DNA of 64,000 nucleotides from Phycisphaerales bacterium (GCA_028284805.1 JANQQZ010000151.1:1-64000); one strand, 5' to 3'; counted from the stretch's first letter, positions 56,283 through 64,000 are shown. Notes: generated by a model from the letters alone, not told the origin. Translations and numbers: made by a program.

Positions 56283-56879
56283 ATGAGCCAAACCGCCATA
56301 ATCGATACCACGCAGGCGCTGCGGGTCCGAATCGGGCAGGCGGTCGGCGGCACGGTACGTGTGCATGTGGGCGCCCCGATCGCAGCCGAGCTCGGTCAGG
56401 CCCGAGTCAGCTTGCTGGCATTCCACATCGAGGTCAACGCGAATCTCCGGAACGGCGAGTGGCACGCGTCACCGCCCGCGCTCGGGCCGGCGGGCGCACC
56501 GGGCGCGGTGACGAATGCGCTGCCCCTGGACGTGCAGTACCTAATCACGGTGTTCCGCGACCCGCCCGACGCGGGAGAGCCGAACGAACTGGAGACGCTC
56601 GGGCGCGTTATGCGCGAACTGCACGAACGGCCGAACCTATCGGGCGAGTTCATGAACGGGCAGACGGTGCGCGTGACGCCGCTCCCCTACTCGATGGAAG
56701 AAGTGAGCCGTGTATGGGGGCTGTTCCCGCAGGACGCCTACCGGACTTCGGTGGTGTACCTGGCGAGCCCGGTCGTCGTCGAGGTGGGCCCGTTGCAGAA
56801 TGGCCCGCCGGTTCGGGAGCACACGCAGCGGTCCGGCGTCGACCGCGGCGCACCGAGTATTGCGGGGACGGCACTATGA
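56283..56879 (+). CDS. eCIS tail terminator (DUF4255/Pvc16-like)
   Basis: A 198-residue protein from ATG 56283. It has the DUF4255 layout: an N-terminal helix, VRVHVGAP, LLAFHIEVNANLRN, LPLDVQYLITVFRDPP, LGRVMRELHERPNLSG, and VRVTPLPYSMEEVSRVWGLFPQDAYRTSVVYLASPVVVE. In Afp and PVC particles such a protein (Afp16/Pvc16) caps tube and sheath and sets particle length together with the ATPase encoded before it. The stop overlaps the next gene's ATG (ATGA). Confidence 0.85.
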   Translation: MSQTAIIDTTQALRVRIGQAVGGTVRVHVGAPIAAELGQARVSLLAFHIEVNANLRNGEWHASPPALGPAGAPGAVTNALPLDVQYLITVFRDPPDAGEPNELETLGRVMRELHERPNLSGEFMNGQTVRVTPLPYSMEEVSRVWGLFPQDAYRTSVVYLASPVVVEVGPLQNGPPVREHTQRSGVDRGAPSIAGTAL

Positions 56880-57616
56880 GGCGCACGTTTGAAGCCTACG
56901 TCGTAGGGGAGATCGAGAGACCAACGCGGCGCGTTCTGGCCGCCGTTGTCCCCCTAGACGCATTCACCGGTCGCATCGTGACGGCGGGCGTGCGCGCCAC
57001 AATCTCACGCGTGCATCGTGTCGGCGCCCGCGATCGCATCGAGCCGCTCGGTCGCGAACCAATCCGGAATCTTTCGGGCATGCTTGTATTCCTGAGCGAG
57101 ACAGACGAGCTCGATCCCAGCCTGACATTCGAGATCCGCGTCGATCCGAGCGAAGCTGGATACCTGCTCCCGGATGTCATGCGTTACTCGCCGCCCGCAG
57201 CGAATGATCCTGCCTGGGCCGACCGGCTCCGGGTCGTCGTTCCACTGTCCCGACGTGCCGATGCGCCAGAGCCAGACGGAGCCACCATGGTGCGGGGGAC
57301 CGTGATCTCGCGCTCGCCCGGGAATCGCACGATCCCGGTATCTGGGGCGCGCATCGATGTCTCGGCGAGCGCGGGCCAGGCGTTCGCGACGTTCACCGAT
57401 GGGCGTGGCGAGTTCGCTGTCCCTGTTCGGGTTCCGGGCTCCGTGGACGACGACGCGATTCCCGTCGGAACGACCGTGCAGATCCGTGAACGTGTTGGGC
57501 CGAATCTGGTGCTTCGGCGTGAGCTGGTGCGCGATGTGCGTTCGGGCGTGAAGCACCGATTCGCCGAACCACTCGAGATCAGGGGCAACAACGAGCCGGC
57601 GCTTCTGCCGTATTGA
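56876..57616 (+). CDS. eCIS-linked protein with carboxypeptidase-regulatory-like domain
   Basis: A 246-residue protein from ATG 56876. The first half is beta-rich and unknown (FEAYVVGEIERPTRRVLAAVVPLD; EIRVDPSEAGYLLPDVMRYSPP). The second half is a beta-sandwich of the carboxypeptidase-regulatory type: MVRGTVISRSPGNRTIPVSGARIDVSASAGQAFATFTDGRGEFAVPVRVP. Such folds occur in appendage proteins and adhesins. ATGA coupling to the terminator gene implies a role in the particle, perhaps at its end or surface. Confidence 0.6.
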   Translation: MRRTFEAYVVGEIERPTRRVLAAVVPLDAFTGRIVTAGVRATISRVHRVGARDRIEPLGREPIRNLSGMLVFLSETDELDPSLTFEIRVDPSEAGYLLPDVMRYSPPAANDPAWADRLRVVVPLSRRADAPEPDGATMVRGTVISRSPGNRTIPVSGARIDVSASAGQAFATFTDGRGEFAVPVRVPGSVDDDAIPVGTTVQIRERVGPNLVLRRELVRDVRSGVKHRFAEPLEIRGNNEPALLPY

Positions 57617-57661
57617 CCGGGCTGGAACTCGGGGCATCCGACCAAGCTGGGAGACTCTCGC

Positions 57662-58588
57662 ATGACTCAATCCGAATCCGCAAAGAAGAAGAAATGCCTG
57701 GACGACATCGGGGGAGACGCCTGCCTTGAGGAGAAGCGCGGCGAGTTCATGAAGGAGGCCAACGCTCGGCGCAAGAAGCTCAAGGAGGGCTTCGGAGACG
57801 CGCGGGCGAAGTATGTAGAGGCGCGCGAAGCACTGGTCGGTGAGTGGCAAAGCCACGAGGACAAGATCTGCGGGATCCGCCACCACCTGGAAAGGTGTCA
57901 TGAGAACTGGAAGTCCATCCTCAGAGAAACCGTCTGTGACAAGGTCATCAGTCCGGGCTGGGAAGCCTGCGAGCAATACCGCGACACGCTCGGGACCCTC
58001 GAGCGTTGCCACGCGTGCCGAGACCGGGTCCGGGCGGACCTGGAGAATGCCGACGGACGTCTGGCAGGCTGGGAGACCCTCGCCGAATCGATCCGGTCTG
58101 CGCTGGACGCCAACAAGCTCCTGATCGACGAGATCTGCAAGCTCGATACGTGCGAGGATCGCCTGTTCGCGCTGTACATCCTCCACTTCGAACTGCTCCC
58201 CGGGCATGTCCCGCTGGGTCCGGACGGCCCGAGCGATCTGGATCCAGCGATCACCGACCCCGCCCGTGTGTACTGCGGCTCGGAGTGTCACGACGCGCCC
58301 GAGAAGAGTGGTGTCAGCTTGCCGGACTCACCCTGGCTCGTTGACGTTGATGACTACGAATGCGCTCTCGCCGGCGCATGGGAGCGTTGGCGAGACGTGG
58401 GTCGGCACCTGGCCGAGCGGGAGTGCGAGTGCGAGCGCCTGGAAGAAGATATCGCCGACGACAAGCAGAAATGCGAAGACGGCTCGGACCCGGAGAAGGC
58501 TCGAGAGGCCGCCCGCATCGCGCTGCAGGAGTATGACAAGAACTGCCGCTGCAAGCCAGTCGAGCAAACCCAGACACAAGGAGCCTGA
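57662..58588 (+). CDS. Cys-rich coiled-coil protein within eCIS cluster
   Basis: A 308-residue, highly charged helical protein with about 18 cysteines spread over its length (KKKKC, GDAC, KIC, ERC, VC, EAC, ERCHACR, EIC, DTC, VYCGSEC, YEC, RECECER, KC, NCRC). Heptad-like runs include REALVGEWQSHED and RVRADLENADGRL. No signal peptide. It lies between the terminator/accessory pair and the sheath gene, 4 bases before the sheath ATG. Cysteines may bind metal or form cross-links. It could be a cargo or structural accessory; no family is recognised. Confidence 0.6.
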   Translation: MTQSESAKKKKCLDDIGGDACLEEKRGEFMKEANARRKKLKEGFGDARAKYVEAREALVGEWQSHEDKICGIRHHLERCHENWKSILRETVCDKVISPGWEACEQYRDTLGTLERCHACRDRVRADLENADGRLAGWETLAESIRSALDANKLLIDEICKLDTCEDRLFALYILHFELLPGHVPLGPDGPSDLDPAITDPARVYCGSECHDAPEKSGVSLPDSPWLVDVDDYECALAGAWERWRDVGRHLAERECECERLEEDIADDKQKCEDGSDPEKAREAARIALQEYDKNCRCKPVEQTQTQGA

Positions 58589-58591
58589 GCC

Positions 58592-60115
58592 ATGCCCGAA
58601 TACCTCGCACCGGGCGTTTACGTTGAAGAGATCGAGCGCGGTCCCAAGCCTATCCAGGGCGTAGCGACGAGCACGGCCGCCTTCCTCGGCGAGACCGAGC
58701 GCGGGCCGGTCAGGCCCAAGTTCATCACGAGCTACGCCGAGTACCTCCGCGTATTCGGCAGCGTTTTCGCCGACGGCAAGTACATGCCGCACGCCGTGAA
58801 CGCGTTCTTCGAGAACGGAGGACGCCGCTGCTACATCGCACGCATCGCGGGCGCAGGCGCTGCAACGGCAACCCTCACAAACAGCGGCATGACGGTCAGG
58901 GCTCTCGGGCCTGGTACCGCGGGCAATCGGATCTATGTCCGCATCGAGCCCGGGACGACCAAGTCGGCTGGCGCATCGGTGGGCTTCCGCATTCGCGTGT
59001 TCTACTGGGATTCGCCGGACCAGGCGCCGATTGACGCCGAGGCGGACCTGACGAGTCCGCGCCCGACCATGACCGAGGACTTCGACGACCTGTCGCTTGA
59101 TCCGGCGCACCCGAACTACTTTGAGAAGATCGTTGGTAACGGAAACTCGTCACTCATCGAGCTAGAAGAGGTCGCGGACGGCACTGCGCTGCCAACGGGC
59201 GTTGCCGGTGGGGCGCTCACGGGCGGGCAGGACGGAGCGGTCCCGACGACCGCCGATTATGAGGGTAAGGATGCGGAGGCGGACAAACGGACAGGTCTCC
59301 ACGCGCTCGAGCTGGACCCGTACCGCGACATCGCGGTGATGTATGCACCAAACGCGCCGGTCGCCGTCGTCGAGGCCCTGATCACGCACTGCGAGAAGGA
59401 CAAGTACCGCTTTGCAGTGGTCGATGCGCCGGCGAACATCGCCAACGCCAAAGCCCCGCAGCTCGACCCCCGTACATCGGTGAAGGACACCAAGTACGCC
59501 GCGTTCTACTACCCATGGCTCTTCACCAACGACCCGAAGACGGGCAAGCGGACGAAGGTTCCTCCGGGCGGCGCCATGTGCGGCATCTACGCCCGCAGCG
59601 ATAACACCCGTGGTGTATGGAAAGCCCCGGCAAACGAGACCGTGAGCGGGGCGCTCGATCTCGAGTATGACATCGACAAGGGGACGCAGGACGATCTGAA
59701 CCCCAAGGGTGTCAATGTGATCCGTCGGTTCCCGGGTCGTGGCATCCGCGTCTGGGGCGCCCGGACAATGAGCAGCGACCCGCTCTGGAAGTACGTGAGT
59801 GTGCGTCGCCTGTTCATCTTTATCGAGGCTTCGATTGATGAGAGCACACAGTGGGTGGTCTTCGAGCCCAACGACCAGCGACTGTGGGGGCGCGTCAAGC
59901 AGAGCCTGACCATGTTCCTCCGCAGCCAATGGCGCCAGGGCGCGTTGTTCGGCGCCAAGGAGGAGGAGGCGTTCTTCGTCAACGTCGGCAAGGAGACGAT
60001 GACCGACGACGACATCCTCAACGGACGGCTCATCGTCGAAATCGGGATCGCGCCGGTGCGGCCGGCGGAGTTCGTCATCTTCCGCATTTTCCAGAAGACG
60101 CGCACCGGCGCGTGA
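58592..60115 (+). CDS. eCIS contractile tail sheath protein
   Basis: A 507-residue sheath protein. ATG 58592 follows AAGGAG. The N-terminus LAPGVYVEEIERGPKPIQGVATSTAAFLGETERGP is the phage/eCIS sheath hallmark. Also characteristic are GGRRCYIARI, FAVVDAPANI, KYAAFYYPWL, VPPGGAMCGIYARSDNTRGVWKAPAN, GVNVIRRFPGRGIRVWGARTMSSDPLWKYVSVRRLFIFIEASI and RPAEFVIFRIFQK. It polymerises around the tube and contracts to drive it. Only one sheath gene is seen in this window, versus three in Afp. Confidence 0.95.
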   Translation: MPEYLAPGVYVEEIERGPKPIQGVATSTAAFLGETERGPVRPKFITSYAEYLRVFGSVFADGKYMPHAVNAFFENGGRRCYIARIAGAGAATATLTNSGMTVRALGPGTAGNRIYVRIEPGTTKSAGASVGFRIRVFYWDSPDQAPIDAEADLTSPRPTMTEDFDDLSLDPAHPNYFEKIVGNGNSSLIELEEVADGTALPTGVAGGALTGGQDGAVPTTADYEGKDAEADKRTGLHALELDPYRDIAVMYAPNAPVAVVEALITHCEKDKYRFAVVDAPANIANAKAPQLDPRTSVKDTKYAAFYYPWLFTNDPKTGKRTKVPPGGAMCGIYARSDNTRGVWKAPANETVSGALDLEYDIDKGTQDDLNPKGVNVIRRFPGRGIRVWGARTMSSDPLWKYVSVRRLFIFIEASIDESTQWVVFEPNDQRLWGRVKQSLTMFLRSQWRQGALFGAKEEEAFFVNVGKETMTDDDILNGRLIVEIGIAPVRPAEFVIFRIFQKTRTGA

Positions 60116-60134
60116 GTAGAAGGAGGCCGCGGCC

Positions 60135-60581
60135 ATGCCAGAGCGCCAGGACCCACTGCGCAACTTCAGGTACCGACTCGAGATCGACGGGATCGAGCAG
60201 GCGGGGTTCTCGGAGGTCACGATCGGTGACCTCTCTACGGACCCGATCGAGTACCGCGAGGGCGACGAGATTACAACCGTCCGCAAGCTCAACGGTCTCA
60301 ACAAGTACGCCAATGTCACATTGAAGTGGGGTATCACGGACTCGATGGAGCTCGCCGACTGGCATCAGCTCATCGTCGATGATGCCACGCCTCTCGCTGA
60401 TGCACGCCGGACAGTCACCGTGCGCGTACAGGACGAGGCGGGCAACGAGCGTGCCGCCTACCAGATCACCAAGGCGTGGCCATGCAAGTACGACCCGAGC
60501 GACTTCAATGCGACGGGCAACGAGGTCGCGATCGAAACACTCGAGTTGTGCAACGAGGGCGTGAAACGTATCGCGCCATAA
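60135..60581 (+). CDS. eCIS inner tube protein (gp19-like, copy 1)
   Basis: A 148-residue tube protein: PLRNFRYRLEIDGIEQAGFSEVTIGDLSTDPIEYREGDEITTVRKLNGLNKYANVTLKWGITDSMELADWH, then ERAAYQITKAWPCKYDPSDFNATGNEVAIETLELCNEGV in segments, the standard T4 gp19-like pattern. It should form the stacked hexameric rings inside the sheath. GGAGG precedes ATG 60135, 20 bases after the sheath stop. A second tube gene lies at 61143. Confidence 0.93.
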   Translation: MPERQDPLRNFRYRLEIDGIEQAGFSEVTIGDLSTDPIEYREGDEITTVRKLNGLNKYANVTLKWGITDSMELADWHQLIVDDATPLADARRTVTVRVQDEAGNERAAYQITKAWPCKYDPSDFNATGNEVAIETLELCNEGVKRIAP

Positions 60582-60596
60582 CAGCCGGAGGTCATC

Positions 60597-60956
60597 ATGG
60601 CATTCCAGACCGAGATCGAGTTCACTCTCCCGAAGGGATACGTGGACGCTGAGGGCACGCTGCACCGGGAGGGCGTCATGCGTCTCGCGACGGCGGCTGA
60701 CGAGATCCTGCCGCTCAAGGACCCTCGCGTCCAGCAGAACCCCGCGTACCTGACGGTGATCGTGCTGTCACGAGTGGTCGCGCGGCTCGGGTCGCTCCCC
60801 GACATCAACACCAAGGTCATCGAGGGCCTGTTCGCTTCGGACCTCAACCACTTGCAGGATGTCTACGAGACGTTCAACGGACTCGAGTCCGATGATGCCC
60901 TGCCTAACCGCAATGGCGCGCTCCCGGGGGTGGGCGCTGCGGGGGGGGGGGGCTGA
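60597..60956 (+). CDS. eCIS tail-assembly chaperone-like protein ending in poly-G
   Basis: A 119-residue protein in the zero frame. It matches the phage Mu gp41-like tail-assembly type: EIEFTLPKGYVDAEGTLHREGVMRLATAADEILPLKD, YLTVIVLSRVVARLGSLPDINTKVIEGLFASDLNHLQDVYETFNGL. It ends A-A-G-G-G-G-stop within a 12-G tract. A -1 shift there would continue into the frame 60953-61138 and give about 180 residues. In many phages tail-assembly chaperones use exactly such -1 shifts. GGAGG precedes ATG 60597. Confidence 0.85.
   Translation: MAFQTEIEFTLPKGYVDAEGTLHREGVMRLATAADEILPLKDPRVQQNPAYLTVIVLSRVVARLGSLPDINTKVIEGLFASDLNHLQDVYETFNGLESDDALPNRNGALPGVGAAGGGG
60941..60952 (+). repeat. 12-G homopolymer at chaperone 3' end (slip site)
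   Basis: Twelve Gs run from 60941 to 60952, just before the zero-frame stop TGA at 60954. A -1 shift reads CTG AAG GCC TAT and on. It could be a programmed ribosomal or transcriptional slippage site, a phase-variable tract, or a miscounted homopolymer. Confidence 0.7.
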
Positions 60957-61138
60957 AGGCCTATCCCCTCGACCAACTGTACGAGGAGATGGCCTTCATC
61001 GCGTATCACTTCCACTGGCCGCGCGCCGAGGTGATGAACCTCGAGCACGCCGAGCGCAGGCGCTGGTGCCGCCAGATCTCGGAAATCAACCGCATGCTCG
61101 ACGACAAGGCGACGAAACCGATCGAGACCCTGCTCTGA
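60953..61138 (+). CDS. DUF6760-like eCIS small protein, reachable by -1 shift
   Basis: This frame encodes about 61 residues: LKAYPLDQLYEEMAFIAYHF, then HWPRAEVMNLEHAERRRWCRQISEINRML. This resembles the small conserved protein (DUF6760) that follows the chaperone in many eCIS clusters, starting near YPLDQLYEE. No ATG or GTG precedes the conserved part in frame; a TAA at 60905 closes it upstream. CTG 60953 or ATG 60989 (which loses conserved residues) are the only independent starts. Expression as a fusion after slippage at the G tract is therefore likely. Confidence 0.6.
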   Translation: MKAYPLDQLYEEMAFIAYHFHWPRAEVMNLEHAERRRWCRQISEINRMLDDKATKPIETLL

Positions 61139-61142
61139 ATCC

Positions 61143-61568
61143 ATGTCCGACCGACCCGACCCATACCGTGCCTTCCGATTCCGGCTTGAGATCCAAGGCG
61201 TCCTCGCCGCGGGTTTTCAATCCGTCAGCGGGCTTGAGCGTGCCTGTCAGATCGAGGCGTACCGAGAAGGCGGCGCGAACGACTTCGAGCACCAACTTGT
61301 CACCTTGACGAGCTACCCACCCATCGTGCTTCGGCGCGGGCTGGTGGACCCGGAACTCTGGGACTGGCACAGCGAGGTCGTGGAGGGACGAGTCGAGCGA
61401 CGCACCATCTCGGTCGTGCTTCTGAACGACGCGGGAAATGAAGTCTGGCGGCTCGTCTGCGCGGACGCGTTCCCGTCCAAGTGGGTCGCGAGCGAGCTCG
61501 AGGCGACGTCTAACTCCGTTGCGACGGAGCAGATTGAGTTCGTGCATCAGGGGTTGACAAAGGTATGA
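61143..61568 (+). CDS. eCIS inner tube protein (gp19-like, copy 2)
   Basis: A 141-residue paralogue of the 60135 product: DPYRAFRFRLEIQGVLAAGFQSVSGLERACQIEAYREGGANDFEHQLVTL in segments, IVLRRGLVDPELWDWH, VVLLNDAGNEVWRLVCADAFPSKWVASELEATSNSVATEQIEFVHQGL. In Afp the second tube protein (Afp5) starts the tube at the baseplate, and its place here before the LysM and spike genes agrees. It begins 4 bases after the small DUF6760-like frame and overlaps the next gene by 4 bases. Confidence 0.92.
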   Translation: MSDRPDPYRAFRFRLEIQGVLAAGFQSVSGLERACQIEAYREGGANDFEHQLVTLTSYPPIVLRRGLVDPELWDWHSEVVEGRVERRTISVVLLNDAGNEVWRLVCADAFPSKWVASELEATSNSVATEQIEFVHQGLTKV

Positions 61569-62878
61569 GAACCGTGGTTCGCCCCATTCGTATGCGTCCT
61601 CGAAAGGGTCTGAGGATCCTGGCCAGCCGACGCCCTGCTCGCTGCGCCGCGCCACCGAGGCGGCGCGTACCACCTATCGCCTTGCTCTACCGGATAGCCC
61701 GGCGGGTCGGCATTCGGGCTCGCGCCGCGCGTTCGCCGCGTGGGATGACCCAGACAGTCACCCTCATCCGGTCCGCGCTTACTGTAGCGGTCCAGCTTCA
61801 CGTCGATCTCGTACGCGATGGTCGCCGCGGGGCGGCGGGACCGGCAGGGGCGCCCGGTGCAGCGGCGAATCGGACGGCTGGGCCTACGCACTCTCTGCAC
61901 GAGCGCGCGCTCAAGACGCTCAACGATGTCGGGCATGCGCTGCTTCACGTTTCTTCGATCATTCGCCCAGGGTCAATCGGCCGGCCACGAGGCAGGGCAG
62001 CGGCCGCGCCGGTGGCGCCGTTCGCCGACAGAGTATGGCGATGGAGCCGACCCGAGCGATCCCGACGCGGCGGAGTGGCTCGTCCGGCGCCCGCAACGCG
62101 GCGGGCGTTAGCCGCGCTGCGTGGCTTCGGCAGTGCGCCCCAATCCGGCTCGCTCATAGTCCGCGACGAGTCGCGGGCGGTCCGCGACGAGACGCCCGCG
62201 CGACCCAGGCAGAGTCGCGCCACGCAGAACGGCCGCATTGTCTTCCTCGCTCTGCCACGCGCGACAACGAACCGGTTGGACCTCGGACGCGCTGCCTCTC
62301 TGCGACGCTCACCGCCCGTGGCTACGGCCGCGCGGATCCCACTGGATTCCCCTCCCATCCCGCACCACTTGAGAGCGGGAACCGCCTGGCGTGAGCCTTC
62401 TCTCGTGGAGGGTCCGATGGGCAGACGGCTGCTGCTCGACACCTATAAGACGAGCCCGAATGGGCACAGTCACGGGGGCGGCACAGACGCGGGGCTACGC
62501 GTTGCGGCGGTGAGGCAGGCTCACGGTGCTCGCGACCGAACTTCTCGGCTCATGCCGGGTCTAGCCGCCCGGACCGAGGCACTTGGAAGTACCCTGCTGT
62601 TTCCCTGCCGGAAGGGCATCGAACCGAAGCCGGTTGTGTCTGGCGCCGGTTACGCCGCGCGGGGCCCGAACTCCCGCGCCGGCGTCAGCCCAATTGGCAT
62701 GCTGTACCGAGCACGCGAGACAGGTCACGCGCCAGTCTCTCACGACGTTGTTCGCTCACCCGATGGCGCACAGCCGACCCCGCCGCCAGCTACTGATCTT
62801 GAGCGCCTGAAGCGTGATGTCATCCGCGAGATCGAGCGGAGTGTCCGCATTGAGCGCCAGCGTCAGGGGAGGCTGTAA
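61565..62878 (+). CDS. Arg-rich eCIS protein with conserved C-terminal helix (Afp6-like position)
   Basis: A frame of 437 residues overlapping the second tube gene by ATGA. Most of it is Arg/Ala/Pro-rich and looks disordered, with codon use close to that of shadow frames, so its middle is uncertain. The last 30 residues (DLERLKRDVIREIERSVRIERQRQGRL) are a basic amphipathic helix of a kind seen at the end of the small protein between tube and LysM genes in other eCIS loci. An internal start or a frameshift is possible. Function unknown. Confidence 0.55.
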   Translation: MRTVVRPIRMRPRKGLRILASRRPARCAAPPRRRVPPIALLYRIARRVGIRARAARSPRGMTQTVTLIRSALTVAVQLHVDLVRDGRRGAAGPAGAPGAAANRTAGPTHSLHERALKTLNDVGHALLHVSSIIRPGSIGRPRGRAAAAPVAPFADRVWRWSRPERSRRGGVARPAPATRRALAALRGFGSAPQSGSLIVRDESRAVRDETPARPRQSRATQNGRIVFLALPRATTNRLDLGRAASLRRSPPVATAARIPLDSPPIPHHLRAGTAWREPSLVEGPMGRRLLLDTYKTSPNGHSHGGGTDAGLRVAAVRQAHGARDRTSRLMPGLAARTEALGSTLLFPCRKGIEPKPVVSGAGYAARGPNSRAGVSPIGMLYRARETGHAPVSHDVVRSPDGAQPTPPPATDLERLKRDVIREIERSVRIERQRQGRL

Positions 62879-62882
62879 CGTC

Positions 62883-63533
62883 GTGTTGCGCAAACCGACT
62901 AAGGCCAAGGTCACGATTCTCGAAGGCTCGCGCCGCGACGAGTCTTTCGACGTGCTCTTCAATCCGACCGAGTACGCGCACGAGATCGGAAACAAGTTTC
63001 AGGAAACCGCGCTCCCGGGTCTCGAGACGCCCGTCCTCCAGTTCGTCAACGGAGAGGCCCAGACCCTCTCGATGGATCTGTTCTTCGACACTTGGACGAA
63101 TCGTGGCGGCACCGATGTAACCGCGGAAACCGAGAAGATCTCGTGCTTGCTCGCGATCGACGCTGATCTGCACGCGCCGCCACCGGTCCGGGTCACTTGG
63201 GGCGCGCTCGCGTTCACTGGCGTGGTGCAGTCAGTGTCGCAGCGGTTCACCATGTTCAACGCCGCGGGCCAGCCGGTCCGTGCGACACTCAGCGTTACCT
63301 TCAAGCAGTACAAGACGCTTTCGGAGCAGCTCAACACGCCCCGACGCATGTCATCAGACAAGACGAAACTCCGAGAGCCCGACGGCGGGCTCTGGCTGCT
63401 TGCACACCGCGAGTACGGCGACGCGCGTGAGTGGCGACGCATCGCCTCGCACAACGGTGTTCGCCATCCGCGACTGGTCGACCCAGGCGAGACCGTCGTT
63501 CTCCCTCCGTTGAGGCAGGATCATGAGCCTTGA
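62883..63533 (+). CDS. eCIS LysM-type baseplate protein (Afp7-like)
   Basis: A 216-residue protein from GTG 62883, with GGGGAGG 8 bases upstream. The N-terminal domain is the CIS tail type: AKVTILEGSRRDESFDVLFNPTEYAHEIGNKF, LQFVNGEAQTLSMDLFFDTW, PPVRVTWGALAFTGVVQSVSQRFTMFNAAGQPVRATLSVTFKQY. The C-terminal 50 residues are a LysM-like module (LWLLAHREYGDAREWRRIASHNGVRHPRLVDPGETVVLPPL). It joins the tube to the spike in the baseplate. It overlaps the next gene by 11 bases. Confidence 0.9.
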   Translation: MLRKPTKAKVTILEGSRRDESFDVLFNPTEYAHEIGNKFQETALPGLETPVLQFVNGEAQTLSMDLFFDTWTNRGGTDVTAETEKISCLLAIDADLHAPPPVRVTWGALAFTGVVQSVSQRFTMFNAAGQPVRATLSVTFKQYKTLSEQLNTPRRMSSDKTKLREPDGGLWLLAHREYGDAREWRRIASHNGVRHPRLVDPGETVVLPPLRQDHEP

Positions 63534-64000
63534 AGCGCTTGAGGCACGGCACGGCGCGTTCTATGCGCCAACGTTCACCGTTAAGGTCGCCGGGCTCGAC
63601 CTGATGCGAGATCTGTATCTGACCGTGAGCGGTGTTGACGTGGACCTAAAGCAACGAGCCGCCGGTCGATTCTCGTTCCGCGTCCCGAATGCCTACGACT
63701 GGGAGCAGCGGGCTTTCCTCGCCAAGGAGAACGAACGCCGGACCGACCTGCTCGAACTGTTTTCTTTCGGTAGTTCCGTCGAGATCGCGATGGGCTATGG
63801 CGAGCCGTCCAGGCTCACGACCCTGCTGACCGGTATCGTGACCGAAGTCTCAACGTCCTTCGCCGAGTCGGCGACGCCGGAGCTAACGGTGTCCGGATTC
63901 GATCGCCTGTACGCGCTCTCGCACGGGCAGCGGTCGCGGAACTGGGAGAACACACGCGACAGCGATGTCGCGGCAGAAGTCATCCGCCCGACAGGGCTGC
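63523..64000 (+). CDS. eCIS spike/hub protein (Afp8/gpD-like), 3' end outside window
   Basis: The 159 visible residues start at ATG 63523. They match the N-terminal hub of phage late control protein D and VgrG-like proteins: YAPTFTVKVAGLDLMRDLYLTVSGVDVDLKQRAAGRFSFRVPNAYDWEQRAF, LLELFSFGSSVEIAMGYG, LTTLLTGIVTEVSTSFAESATPELTVSGFDRLYALSHGQRSRNWENTRDSDVAAEVI in segments. Such proteins form the trimeric spike base on which the tube sits. Further baseplate genes are expected to the right. Confidence 0.85.
   Translation, partial: MSLEALEARHGAFYAPTFTVKVAGLDLMRDLYLTVSGVDVDLKQRAAGRFSFRVPNAYDWEQRAFLAKENERRTDLLELFSFGSSVEIAMGYGEPSRLTTLLTGIVTEVSTSFAESATPELTVSGFDRLYALSHGQRSRNWENTRDSDVAAEVIRPTGL

Noticed and set aside
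1-64000. CRISPR array
   Set aside because: No regularly spaced repeats of suitable length were seen, and no cas genes are present.
52822-64000. Complete prophage
   Set aside because: Only tail-like genes with eCIS-type ATPase and DUF4255 terminator are present, and no capsid, portal or terminase gene is seen in the window.

Overview
The window is GC-rich bacterial chromosome with short intergenic gaps, many ATGA/GTGA gene overlaps and frequent GTG starts. A secreted SASA-type esterase with a C-terminal dockerin-like repeat, an FG-GAP/VCBS repeat protein, small zinc-ribbon membrane proteins and a mixed Shine-Dalgarno pattern suggest a planctomycete, probably of the Phycisphaerae. This is inferred from gene content; no rRNA is present to test it.

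Bases 1-36,950 are core chromosome. They hold isoprenoid synthesis (ispG), translation (ileS), an NtrC-type regulator, a secreted esterase, and a four-gene operon of two thymidylate-kinase-like P-loop proteins, a CHAD protein and a Ppx/GppA phosphatase, which points to polyphosphate. Next come an MscS channel, ribH-nusB-ftsY, a UbiA-type prenyltransferase, an operon joining an MlaE-like permease to STAS and RsbW-like switch proteins, guaA, an FG-GAP protein, yjbQ with a GNAT gene, two glycosyltransferase-type membrane proteins, a thioredoxin-fold protein, rpoZ-coaC and three tRNAs (Tyr-GTA, Ser-GCT, Ser-CGA).

Bases 36,937-51,921 are read as a genomic island of about 15 kb inserted at the 3' end of tRNA-Ser(CGA). 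A 17-bp direct repeat of the tRNA end marks both borders. Cargo includes a reverse transcriptase preceded by a very stable hairpin, a tyrosine recombinase module whose integrase has an in-frame amber codon before its catalytic tyrosine, a large serine recombinase with a coupled 76-residue gene, and a candidate defence or restriction module. That module has a winged-helix-like protein, a GHKL/MORC-like ATPase carrying Ig-like domains, a second winged-helix-like protein, and a convergent ribbon-helix-helix plus beta-class DNA methyltransferase pair.

After about 900 bases without a convincing gene, bases 52,822-64,000 hold the first part of an extracellular contractile injection system (eCIS, phage-tail-like). 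In order these are a LuxR-type regulator, AAA+ ATPase with an N-terminal pseudo-receiver, tail terminator, two accessory proteins (one Cys-rich), sheath, tube, tail-assembly chaperone, second tube, an Arg-rich protein, a LysM-type baseplate protein and a truncated spike/hub protein. The chaperone ends in a 12-G tract placed so that a -1 slip would fuse it to the next frame.

The strongest candidates for undescribed biology are the GHKL-Ig/winged-helix/methyltransferase module, the reverse transcriptase with its hairpin leader, the poly-G frameshift site in the eCIS chaperone, and the kinase-CHAD-Ppx operon.
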